Below are positions 26,041-34,639 of a DNA stretch of 64,000 nucleotides, piece after piece; position 1 is the stretch's first letter; every line of letters starts with the position of its first letter. The DNA is from Actinomycetes bacterium. Its GTDB lineage: Bacteria; Actinomycetota; Thermoleophilia; RBG-16-64-13. The DNA is taken from positions 1-64,000 of the forward strand of contig JAGXFV010000030.1 in assembly GCA_024637095.1 (NCBI GenBank). The letters run 5' to 3'. A program made the translations under genes and the position numbers. Below the pieces are notes generated by a model that had not been told where the DNA came from, made no database searches, and saw only the letters and a program-made list of their open reading frames with translations.

Positions 26041-27375
26041 TCAGGCTCCGGTTTGTACAGGGGAAGGCGCTGCGGCTTCCCGCACCACCTCTCGCAGAGA
26101 GTCATGCAGGATCTCCAGGCCGCGCTCCAGCACCTCGTCCTCGATGGTGAGCGGCATCAACGGGCGGATCACATTGCCGTAGGTGCCGGCAGAGATCATA
26201 ATCAAGCCCTTCTCGGCGGCCCGGCCGACCAGCGCTTTGGTCAGGGCATCGGCCGGCGTCTTGGCTTCCCGGTTGAGCACCAGTTCCATGGCCACCATGG
26301 CCCCGAGTCCCCGCACGTCGCCGATCACCTCGAACTCCTCTTGGAAGTCCAAAAAGGCCTTGCGGATGCGCGCCCCAAGGAGCTCGGCGCGTTGAAGAAG
26401 GCCCTCGTCTTCGATGATGTCCAGAACCGCGAGGGCCGCCCGGCAGGCGACGGGATTGCCGCCGTAAGTACCGCCCAGGCCGCCCACTTGAGGATCGTCC
26501 ATCAGTTCCGCCCGGCCGGTGACGCCCGAGAGAGGATAGCCAGCGGCCAGCGACTTGGCCGTGCAGATCAGATCCGGCTGCACGTCCCAATGCTCGATGG
26601 CGAACATCTTGCCGGTGCGGCCGAAGCCCGATTGCACCTCGTCCGCGACGAAGACAATGCCGTACCTCTCACACGTCGCCTTCAATCTGGGGAAGTAGTC
26701 CGGCGGCGGCGTGACGAAGCCGCCTTCGCCCAGAATCGGCTCGACGACCACGGCGGCGACCTGTTCTGCCTCGACATAGTTCTTGAACGCGTCTTCGAGC
26801 AGTTCGGCACATGCCGTCCCGCAGGTCTCGTGCTCCAGCTTGAGCGGACAGCGGTAACAGTAGGCGTATGGGATGCGGTAGATCTCCGGGGGAAAGGGGC
26901 CGAAGCCGGCTTTGTAGGGCATGACCTTGGAGGTCAGCCCCATGGCCAGCAGCGTGCGCCCGTGGAAGCCGTCTTCGAAGGCAATGACCGCGTCGCGACC
27001 GGTGGCGTGCCGGGCGATCTTGACGGCGTTCTCCACAGCCTCGGCTCCGGAGTTGGCGAACATGGTCTTCTTCTTGAAATCGCCGGGTGCCAGCCGGTTC
27101 ATCCGCCGGGCGAGTTCGACGTACGCCTCGTACATAACCACGTGGAAGCAGGTGTGCGAGAAGTTGGCCGCCTGATCCTGCACGGCTGCGACCACCTTGG
27201 GGTGCGCGTGGCCCACGCCCATGACCCCAATCCCGCCGGCGAAATCGATGTACTCCCTGCCCTCCACGTCGGTAATGGTGGCGTTTTTCGCGCTGGCCGC
27301 GAAGATCCGGGTGACGTTGAAGGGGCCGCGGGGCACCTCCTCGTCGCGCATGCGGTTTAACTGCTCGTTGTTCAT
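26041..27375 (-). CDS. gabT: 4-aminobutyrate aminotransferase-like class III aminotransferase
   Basis: PLP enzyme that would convert GABA and 2-oxoglutarate to succinate semialdehyde and glutamate. From the ATG at 27375 (AGAGGAG about 12 bases upstream) it has 444 residues, with ANSGAEAVENAVKIAR (107-122), FHGRTLLAMGLTSK, a Cys-rich loop CYRCP...CGTAC (Cys173, 176, 185, 189) typical of GabT relatives, VADEVQSGFGRTG with Asp245, and Lys274 in CTAKSLAAGYPLSGV. Related enzymes accept other omega-amino acids or diamines. First gene of the minus-strand transcript gabT-gdhA-AOR-AOR. A longer frame from 27423 lacks a better start signal. Confidence 0.87.
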   Translation of the reverse strand: MNNEQLNRMRDEEVPRGPFNVTRIFAASAKNATITDVEGREYIDFAGGIGVMGVGHAHPKVVAAVQDQAANFSHTCFHVVMYEAYVELARRMNRLAPGDFKKKTMFANSGAEAVENAVKIARHATGRDAVIAFEDGFHGRTLLAMGLTSKVMPYKAGFGPFPPEIYRIPYAYCYRCPLKLEHETCGTACAELLEDAFKNYVEAEQVAAVVVEPILGEGGFVTPPPDYFPRLKATCERYGIVFVADEVQSGFGRTGKMFAIEHWDVQPDLICTAKSLAAGYPLSGVTGRAELMDDPQVGGLGGTYGGNPVACRAALAVLDIIEDEGLLQRAELLGARIRKAFLDFQEEFEVIGDVRGLGAMVAMELVLNREAKTPADALTKALVGRAAEKGLIMISAGTYGNVIRPLMPLTIEDEVLERGLEILHDSLREVVREAAAPSPVQTGA

Positions 27376-27579
27376 CGGGTCGGGCGCTCCTCTCTCGGGC
27401 GAAAGGTGGTGGGTCTTCCCCATAATTCGCCGCCGAGTCTGCCAATGGCCAAGCGGTGCTGGGGGAGGGGAGGCGCCTTCGGAGTGCGACGCTCCTGCAG
27501 GGGATCACCCTCTTCTCGAGTTCGGTCGCCGCCCAGGCGGCGTTCAGGAAACCGGTCCAACACTCCGCTCCTCCTCAAG

Positions 27580-27645
27580 AATGGTTGACCATTGAGCCCA
27601 CCCTATCGTCGAGGTGACCGCAGTGCACTGTGGCTGTTCACAGTG
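27580..27645. promoter_or_regulatory. Two palindromes upstream of gabT: candidate operators
   Basis: AATGGT-TG-ACCATT (27580-27593) is a perfect 6-2-6 palindrome, and CACTGTG / CACAGTG (27626-27632 and 27639-27645) is a perfect 7-bp dyad with a 6-base centre. Both lie in the 581-base gap between the divergent gabT and ilvD genes, nearer gabT. The first resembles GntR-type TGGT..ACCA half-sites. No regulator gene is in this gap. Confidence 0.5.
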
Positions 27646-27685
27646 TGTTTGCCTGATGAATGTGGATGGGCACATCAGGATTGCG

Positions 27686-27748
27686 GGGCGGTAGGCCGGA
27701 GCCGTAGGGCGGTAGGCCGGAGCCATAGGGCGGTAGGCCGGAGCTATC
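27686..27748. repeat. Three tandem 21-bp repeats
   Basis: Units 27686-27706, 27707-27727 and 27728-27748 begin GGGCGGTAGGCCGGAG and differ only at their last few bases. They are contiguous, without spacers. They lie in the gabT-ilvD gap, upstream of the ilvD promoter. Confidence 0.9.
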
Positions 27749-27771
27749 GCGCGCCCGATCTCGTTTTCGCC

Positions 27772-27816
27772 CAGTGTTTGGCCCCTGGGCGTCAGTGTTT
27801 GGGCCTCCCTGGGCGT
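27772..27816. repeat. Second tandem duplication upstream of ilvD
   Basis: Two adjacent copies of CAGTGTTTGG...CTGGGCGT: 27772-27792 (21 bases) and 27793-27816 (24 bases, with a small insertion). The second copy ends just before a TTGACT sequence. Confidence 0.8.
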
Positions 27817-27834
27817 TTGACTGTTCGGTCTCTG

Positions 27835-27864
27835 TTGGTTCTGACCCGGGGAATCTTGTAGACT
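27835..27864 (+). promoter_or_regulatory. Candidate promoter of ilvD
   Basis: TTGGTT (27835-27840) and TAGACT (27859-27864) with an 18-base spacer, giving a leader of about 85 bases. No Ile/Val-rich leader peptide was found in that leader. Confidence 0.4.
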
Positions 27865-27956
27865 GCGCTCTTGCTTCCGTTCGCATACCAGAGCGGTTCC
27901 GTTGGGCGCGGTCACCCCGTGGGCCCGGCGGGGTAAAGACGGCGAGAGGAGACCCA

Positions 27957-29651
27957 ATGGCAGGCAGACGCAGTGACGCGGTGACCAAAGGACCCGGACG
28001 GGCTCCCCACAGGTCTCTAATGAACGCGCTGGGGCTTAGCCCTTCCGACGCGGACCGCCCCCTAATCGGCATCGCCAACTCGTACAACGAGCTCATCCCC
28101 GGCCACATGCACTTGCGCCAGCTTGCCGAGCAGGTCAAGTTCGGCGTTTGGCAGGGCGGGGGCGTGCCCCTCGAATTCAACGTCATCGGTGTTTGTGACG
28201 GTATCGCCATGAATCACCGGGGGATGAAGTTTAGCCTGGTCTCCCGCGAGACCATCGCTGATTCCGTGGAGATCATGGTGGAAGGCCACGGCCTGGACGG
28301 CCTGGTTCTCATTCCCAACTGCGACAAGGTCGTTCCCGGCATGGTCATGGGCGCCGTGCGGGTGGACGTGCCCACCGCGGTTATTTCCGGCGGACCCATG
28401 CTCCCCGGCGAGCACCGCGGCCGCAAGGTGGACCTGAAGGACGTCTTCGAAGCGGTGGGGCAGTATTTCGCCGGGGCCATGGATGCGGAAGAACTGACGG
28501 AGCTCGAGGGTTCCGCCTGTCCCACCTGCGGTTCCTGCGCGGGTCTTTTCACGGCCAACTCGATGAGCTGTCTGACCGAGGTGCTGGGCTTCTCGCTGCC
28601 CGGCGACGCCACCATTCCCGCGGTCTACTCTTCGCGCCTGGCCCTGGCTCGCGCAACCGGGGCGCAGGCTGTGGAGGTCGTGAACCAGGAGTGGGGGGCG
28701 CGCCGTTACATCACCGAGGCCGGCCTGCGGAACGCCCTGGCCCTCGATGCGGCGCTGGGCTGCTCCACCAACACCGTGCTCCACCTCGAGGCCATCGCCA
28801 GCGAGGCCGGCGTCGAATTGCCGCTGGAGTCTTTCAACGAGGTCAGTGCCCGGACTCCGCAAGTGGTGAAGATGTCTCCGGCCGGTGCTCACTACATGGA
28901 CGATCTTGAACGTGCCGGCGGCGTGATGGCGGTGCTCAACCGTCTGTCCGAGCGCGACCTGGTGGACGGCTCCACTCCTACGATCTCTGGGGGCACCCTC
29001 CGCGATCAGTACCAGACGCGCCCGGTCCGCGATCCCGAGGTGATTCGCCTCTTCGACCGGGCCTACAACCAGACTGGGGGCCTCGCCGTTCTCTACGGCA
29101 ATCTGGCGCCCCGCGGCGCCGTGGTCAAGGAGGCCGCGGTGCTTCCCGAGATGTTGGTGCACTCCGGCCCGGCCCGGGTCTTCGAGGACGAAGCGTCCGC
29201 CGTGAGCGCCATAGAAGCGCAGGCCATTCGCCCGGGGGACGTCGTGGTGATCCGCTACTCCGGTCCCAAAGGGGGACCGGGCATGCCCGAAATGCTCACG
29301 CCCACCTCGGCGCTTGCCGGCCTGGGGCTCGACGACTCAGTGGCGCTGGTCACGGACGGCCGCTTCAGCGGAGCCAGCCGGGGAGCCAGCATCGGACACG
29401 CGGCCCCGGAGGCAGTGGACGGCGGGCCCATCGCCCTGGTGCAAGACGGCGACACCATCTCCATAGACATCCCCGCCCGCCGCATGACTCTCGAGGTTCC
29501 GGAGGCGGAAATGGAAACGAGGAGGTCGGCCTGGCGGCCGCCGGTGCTGGAAACCGGCGGCGTGCTGGGCCGGTACGTAGCCGCCGTCTCTGGAGCCGAG
29601 GAAGGGGCCGTGCTTCGCGTCAAGCCGGCCGCAGCCCGCGAGGGGATCTGA
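27957..29651 (+). CDS. ilvD: Dihydroxy-acid dehydratase
   Basis: Iron-sulfur enzyme that dehydrates dihydroxyisovalerate and dihydroxymethylvalerate in valine, isoleucine and leucine synthesis. From the ATG at 27957 (AGAGGAG just upstream) it has 564 residues; the frame open from 27774 includes non-coding leader. Cluster-region Cys residues are Cys122 (NCDKVVPG) and those of CPTCGSC (188-194), and [14 protein letters not shown] near 465-480 is the C-terminal signature. First gene of the ilv cluster; ilvB follows after 68 bases that contain a CT-rich stretch. Confidence 0.95.
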   Translation: MAGRRSDAVTKGPGRAPHRSLMNALGLSPSDADRPLIGIANSYNELIPGHMHLRQLAEQVKFGVWQGGGVPLEFNVIGVCDGIAMNHRGMKFSLVSRETIADSVEIMVEGHGLDGLVLIPNCDKVVPGMVMGAVRVDVPTAVISGGPMLPGEHRGRKVDLKDVFEAVGQYFAGAMDAEELTELEGSACPTCGSCAGLFTANSMSCLTEVLGFSLPGDATIPAVYSSRLALARATGAQAVEVVNQEWGARRYITEAGLRNALALDAALGCSTNTVLHLEAIASEAGVELPLESFNEVSARTPQVVKMSPAGAHYMDDLERAGGVMAVLNRLSERDLVDGSTPTISGGTLRDQYQTRPVRDPEVIRLFDRAYNQTGGLAVLYGNLAPRGAVVKEAAVLPEMLVHSGPARVFEDEASAVSAIEAQAIRPGDVVVIRYSGPKGGPGMPEMLTPTSALAGLGLDDSVALVTDGRFSGASRGASIGHAAPEAVDGGPIALVQDGDTISIDIPARRMTLEVPEAEMETRRSAWRPPVLETGGVLGRYVAAVSGAEEGAVLRVKPAAAREGI

Positions 29652-29719
29652 TTTCCTCCTCCTCCTCCTCCTTTCCCGCCTCCCAAAGCCGCCGGGATTC
29701 CCAAACACTGGAGTTAAGC

Positions 29720-31417
29720 ATGAAGGTCGCAGCCAAGGTCATGATGGAGATATTCAAGAACGAGGGCGTGGAGGTCGTCTTCGGGGTGCCGGGGGGCAGC
29801 GTGATGCCCCTCTATGACGCCCTGATGGACGCCGATCTGCTCAACGTGCTCACGCGGCATGAGCAGGGCGCGGTCCACGCTGCCGACGGATACGCCCGCG
29901 CTTCGGGCAAGGTGGGGGTGTGTATCGCCACCTCCGGTCCGGGGGCGACCAACCTGGTCACCGGCATCGCGAACGCCTACATGGACAGCGTGCCCATGGT
30001 GGCGATCACCGGGCAGGTGAGGCGCCCGGTGGTGGGCACCGACGCCTTTCAGGAAGCCGACACCTTCGGCATCACCCTGCCGGTGGTCAAGCACAGCTAT
30101 CTGGTGACCGACGAGCACGAACTGCCGCGCATCCTGCACGAGGCCTTCTATCTGGCTCGCACGGGCCGGCCGGGTCCGGTGCTGGTCGACCTCCCCGGTG
30201 ACGTGGCCACGGCGCTGATCGATTACGATCCCGACAACCCCCCGGAACCCAACCTGCCCGGGTACAAGCCCACGGTGAAGGGGCATCCCCGGCAGATCAA
30301 GGAGGCCGCGCGGGCCCTGGCCGAGGCGGAAAAGCCCATGATCTACGCCGGAGGGGGCATCATCATCGCCGAGGCCTCTGACGAATTGCGCGAGCTTGCC
30401 GCCTACGCGCATATACCGGTGACCACCACCCTGAACGGCAAGGGGCTCTTTCCCGAGGACGATGCCCTCTCCCTGGGCATGCTGGGTATGCACGGCACCC
30501 GTTACGCCAACTACGCCATGACGAATTGCGACCTGATCTTCGCGGTCGGGGTCAGGTTCGACGACCGGGCCACGGGCAAGGTGGATACCTTCGCGCCCGA
30601 TGCCAAGATCATCCACGTGGACGTGGATCCCGCGGAGATCGCCAAGAACCTGGCCGTCGACATTCCCATCGTCGGCGACGCCAAATGGGTGCTCCGCAGT
30701 CTCATCGAGGAACTGCGCAAGCTCGAGCCTTCACCCGAGCGTCACGTGCCCTGGATGCGCCAGGTGGAGGATTGGAAGCAGGCACATCCCCTGCCGCTGC
30801 GGGAGGACCCTGACGGCGAGATCATGCCCGAGTTCGTGATCCAAAAGCTCTGGGAGGTGACCAGGGGGGAGGCCATTGTCACCACCGAGGTGGGCCAGAA
30901 TCAGATGTGGGCCGCGCAGTACTGGCTGGCCAAGCATCCCCGTCGCTTCATCTCCTCGGGCGGCCTGGGGACGATGGGCTACGGGTTTCCGGCGGCGATG
31001 GGCGCCAAGCTCGCCCGCCCCGATCTGACCGTTGTCGACATCGCCGGGGACGGTTCGTTTCAGATGACGTCCCAGGAACTCGCCACCTGCGTTTCCTACG
31101 GCATCCCGGTCAAGGTGGCCATCCTGAACAATCGCTACCTGGGCATGGTGCGGCAATGGCAGGAGCTCTTTTACGAGAAGCGCTATGCGTCCACCTGCAT
31201 CGAGTGCCAGCCCGATTTCGTCAAGCTGGCGGAAGCCTACGGCGCTCAGGGCTTCCGCGCGACGCGGCCGGACGAGGTGGAAGAGGTGCTCCGCATAGCC
31301 TTGGCATCGGACGCTCCGGCCCTGATGGACTTCCGCATCAAGCGGGAAGCCAACGTCTGGCCGATGGTGCCGGCGGGGTCCGCGATCAGCGACATGCTAG
31401 GGGGTGGTGAGGCATGA
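29720..31417 (+). CDS. ilvB: Acetolactate synthase large subunit
   Basis: Thiamine-diphosphate enzyme making acetolactate or acetohydroxybutyrate from pyruvate. The 565-residue protein shows the N-terminal GVPGGSVMPLYDAL and TRHEQGAVHAADGYAR (catalytic Glu), the central FAD-binding region, and the C-terminal ThDP motif GDGSFQMTSQEL...AILNNRYLGMVRQWQ. It ends overlapping ilvN by four bases (ATGA), as expected for the two subunits of one enzyme. Confidence 0.95.
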   Translation: MKVAAKVMMEIFKNEGVEVVFGVPGGSVMPLYDALMDADLLNVLTRHEQGAVHAADGYARASGKVGVCIATSGPGATNLVTGIANAYMDSVPMVAITGQVRRPVVGTDAFQEADTFGITLPVVKHSYLVTDEHELPRILHEAFYLARTGRPGPVLVDLPGDVATALIDYDPDNPPEPNLPGYKPTVKGHPRQIKEAARALAEAEKPMIYAGGGIIIAEASDELRELAAYAHIPVTTTLNGKGLFPEDDALSLGMLGMHGTRYANYAMTNCDLIFAVGVRFDDRATGKVDTFAPDAKIIHVDVDPAEIAKNLAVDIPIVGDAKWVLRSLIEELRKLEPSPERHVPWMRQVEDWKQAHPLPLREDPDGEIMPEFVIQKLWEVTRGEAIVTTEVGQNQMWAAQYWLAKHPRRFISSGGLGTMGYGFPAAMGAKLARPDLTVVDIAGDGSFQMTSQELATCVSYGIPVKVAILNNRYLGMVRQWQELFYEKRYASTCIECQPDFVKLAEAYGAQGFRATRPDEVEEVLRIALASDAPALMDFRIKREANVWPMVPAGSAISDMLGGGEA

Positions 31418-31899
31418 AACACACACTAAGCGTGCTGGTGGAAAACAAACCGGGTGTGCTTACCCGTATCTCGGGGCTCTTCGCGCGCCGCGGGTTCAAC
31501 ATCGACAGTCTGGCCGTGGGAGAGACCGAAGATCCCGCCCTTTCACGCGTGACCATAAGCGTCGACGGTCAGGACCAACCGATCGAGCAGGTGACCAAGC
31601 AACTGCACAAGCTGATCAACGTGATCAAGATTACCGACCTGGACCCCAATTCCTCGGTGACTCGGGAACTGGTGTTGATCAAGGTTCACGCCACCTCGGA
31701 GACGCGCTCCGAGATCATCCAGGTGGTGGAGATCTTCAGAGCTAAGATCATAGACGTGTCCGCCTCCACCCTGATCGTCGAGGTGACCGGCACCAAAGAC
31801 AAGATCGAGGGCATAATCTCCCTGCTTCGGCCCTTCGGGCTGGTTGAGGTGGTGCGCACGGGCAAGATCGCCATCAGTCGGGGGAGGAAACGCACCTAG
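31414..31899 (+). CDS. ilvN: Acetolactate synthase small (regulatory) subunit
   Basis: A 161-residue regulatory subunit with an N-terminal ACT domain (TLSVLVENKPGVLTRISGLF, RRGFNIDSLAVG) that binds valine for feedback inhibition, and the C-terminal ALS_ss domain (LVLIKVHA...VEIFRAKIIDVS). Overlaps ilvB by four bases. The downstream gap to ilvC (107 bases) holds repeated ATTGCA elements. Confidence 0.95.
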   Translation: MKHTLSVLVENKPGVLTRISGLFARRGFNIDSLAVGETEDPALSRVTISVDGQDQPIEQVTKQLHKLINVIKITDLDPNSSVTRELVLIKVHATSETRSEIIQVVEIFRAKIIDVSASTLIVEVTGTKDKIEGIISLLRPFGLVEVVRTGKIAISRGRKRT

Positions 31900-31942
31900 C
31901 GGGGCGGTTCGGGGACCCGCGAAAGCACAGGCATCGGTTCAT

Positions 31943-31980
31943 ATTGCATAGCTTGAGTGCTTGCAATAGACATTGCAAAT
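31943..31980. promoter_or_regulatory. Clustered ATTGCA/TTGCAAT elements upstream of ilvC
   Basis: ATTGCAT (31943-31949), TTGCAAT (31961-31967) and ATTGCAAAT (31972-31980) lie in the most AT-rich part of the ilvN-ilvC gap. The first two are inverted with respect to each other (ATTGCA ... TGCAAT). They could be a regulator site or part of an internal promoter. Confidence 0.4.
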
Positions 31981-32006
31981 GGTGACCGAGAGGACGAGGA
32001 GGGGCT

Positions 32007-33005
<999 letters not shown>

Positions 33006-33060
33006 CTTGCCCGGGCCGGAGAGCGTGCGGGCCGGCGTCGGTAGACACCCGCCCCTGCTC

Positions 33061-33249
33061 TTAGCCGGTGTAGAAGAGTACCCACGTAATGGTTCCGGTC
33101 CAAAACAGACCGAGCCCGACGAGTAGCAACAGCAGGAACCGGGCCGGCCATCCCGCCGGCCGGTTCCACACCAGGGCTAGGACAGTCCCCGCGATGACGG
33201 AAACGAGCAGGCCGGCGAACCAGACAATGTATCCACCTGCGTCTTCCAT
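33061..33249 (-). CDS. Small hypothetical two-helix membrane protein
   Basis: A 62-residue protein with two hydrophobic segments (about residues 5-27 and 37-60) joined by NRPAGWPAR. The ATG at 33249 has a GGGAGG site before it. No family recognised. It is convergent with ilvC. The length and two-helix layout are common among small membrane proteins, but no role can be inferred. Confidence 0.5.
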   Translation of the reverse strand: MEDAGGYIVWFAGLLVSVIAGTVLALVWNRPAGWPARFLLLLLVGLGLFWTGTITWVLFYTG

Positions 33250-33279
33250 GTCGCCTCCCGTCCCCATACGCTTAATGGA

Positions 33280-33306
33280 GAAGCCGCGGCGCGGGCCCGC
33301 GGCTTC
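33280..33306. terminator. Hairpin between the ferritin-like and small membrane protein genes
   Basis: GAAGCCGCGG / CCGCGGCTTC, a perfect 10-bp stem with a 7-base loop. No T-tract on either side, so it may be a weak or factor-dependent terminator for the ferritin-like gene. Confidence 0.5.
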
Positions 33307-33380
33307 GTAATCCTTGGGAGGTCGGGTTGCCGGAGACGGGAGAGCCGCCGCCGACGGCCCACGAGGGGCCGCAAACCCAA

Positions 33381-33800
33381 CTACTTCCCGAGCATCATTT
33401 GGAAGTCGTTTACATGGTCTTCCTCGTCCGCCAGGATGTCCTCGAGCAGCCGCCGGGTGGTCACGTCGCCGGCCTCGTCGGCCTGCTTGACGGCCTTCTT
33501 GTAGAGCTCGACGGCTTCCTTTTCGGAGGCCAGGTCGATCGAAGCCGCGGACTCGAGCGTGTCGCCGCCCTTCTTGATCTCGGTGGGCTTGGTCGTTGGA
33601 TCCCCACCGAGGAAGTCGATGCGCTCACCCAGGGCTTCAGCGTGCTTCATCTCGACGATGGAGATGGACTTGAAGTCGCCCGCGAGTGCCGCCGCGTCGG
33701 CGCCAGTCATTACCATGTGATGACGCATGTACTGCACGATTACGGCCAACTCTCTGGCTCTCAGATCATTGAGAGTGTCGATGAGTGCTTGGTCCGCCAT
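33381..33800 (-). CDS. Ferritin-like (bacterioferritin-type) protein
   Basis: A 139-residue four-helix protein. Conserved di-iron residues can be seen: Glu17 with a Tyr (ARELAVIVQYMRHHMV), VEMKHAEALGERIDFL (Glu and His of an ExxH pair) and LADEEDHVNDFQMMLG (second ExxH) at the C-terminus. It probably binds a di-iron centre and stores iron or oxidises ferrous iron; haem binding as in true bacterioferritin is unclear. The start is the ATG at 33800, which follows the very strong ribosome-binding site GGAGGAGG; the frame open to 34016 lies in the upstream leader. Monocistronic. Confidence 0.82.
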   Translation of the reverse strand: MADQALIDTLNDLRARELAVIVQYMRHHMVMTGADAAALAGDFKSISIVEMKHAEALGERIDFLGGDPTTKPTEIKKGGDTLESAASIDLASEKEAVELYKKAVKQADEAGDVTTRRLLEDILADEEDHVNDFQMMLGK

Positions 33801-34048
33801 AGATCCTCCTCCTTTTTTGGATGTCTTCCTGGCCCTTCGTCCCTCACCCGAGCCACTCGGCGATCCCCGGACCGTTTTGCTAGAGGCGATACCCGGGGAA
33901 TATTGGGTCAGGTCGTCTCTGCCGGTTCCCCGACGTGCGAGCGGGCAAACCTCGAAATTGCGTCCGAAGCTTCGTTTGTGACGGCCCTGCGCCCGCGGCC
34001 TGGCGTAAGCGGCCACCTTGTGAATCAGATTCGAAACGAGGAGTGCAG

Positions 34049-34639
34049 ATGGCGGTATTCCAGACCAGGATCGCCACGGACATCGGGATAGAGGCCACGC
34101 TCGAGGAAGTTTGGTCGACGCTGATCGATTTTGAAAGATACGAGGAATGGAACCCGTTCATCACCGCAGTGAGCGGCAGGCTCAGGCTCAACAACCGGAT
34201 GCACGTATACGTAAAGCCTCCGGGAGCTGATGGAGCGGGTTTCCGGCCGCGGATCATCCAGCTGCGCCCCCCTCACTCCCTGGTGTGGCTGGGACACTGG
34301 TGGGTTCCCGGACTGTTCGACGGGGAGCATCGCTTCACTCTGGAGCCGCTCTCGGGTGGAGGAGTGCACTTCAAGCAGGAGGAATTCTTCCACGGTCTCT
34401 TGGTGCCCTTCCGGCGCGGCTTATTGCAGCAGGTAGAGGAGGGTTTCCGGCAGATGGATGAGGCTCTGCGGCAAAGGGTGGCGGGGGGGGCGGCGACCGA
34501 AACGCCGAGGGCCCGGGTGGCAGGCGCGCCTTCGGAGAGTCCCGACATAGCCCGGGTGGAGGGAACCGAGTGGAACGGGAGCGAGAAGGGCTTCCGCGGG
34601 TTCGAGCAGGAGCGCCCCCGTGGATCCGAAGAAACCTGA
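34049..34639 (+). CDS. SRPBCC-fold protein (polyketide cyclase/START-like)
   Basis: A 196-residue protein whose first 145 residues form a START/Bet v 1-type ligand-binding fold: ATLEEVWSTLIDFERYEEWNPF, then alternating strands ending in FFHGLLVPF and the long C-terminal helix FRRGLLQQVEEGFRQMDEAL. The last 50 residues are low-complexity. Such proteins bind hydrophobic ligands; function is unknown. The ATG at 34049 has GAGGAG before it. The gene overlaps the P-type ATPase start by 20 bases, so the two are probably co-translated. Confidence 0.75.
   Translation: MAVFQTRIATDIGIEATLEEVWSTLIDFERYEEWNPFITAVSGRLRLNNRMHVYVKPPGADGAGFRPRIIQLRPPHSLVWLGHWWVPGLFDGEHRFTLEPLSGGGVHFKQEEFFHGLLVPFRRGLLQQVEEGFRQMDEALRQRVAGGAATETPRARVAGAPSESPDIARVEGTEWNGSEKGFRGFEQERPRGSEET

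Noticed and set aside
27686-27748. CRISPR-like repeats
   Set aside because: The 21-bp units are contiguous with no spacers and no cas genes are nearby.
27865-27956. T-box or Ile/Val leader peptide upstream of ilvD
   Set aside because: No T-box core sequence and no frame enriched in Ile, Val or Leu codons was found.
27544-27957. 137-codon minus-strand frame with a repeated APAYRP heptapeptide
   Set aside because: The repeat is only the translation of the 21-bp DNA repeat; no start signal, and it covers the ilvD promoter region.
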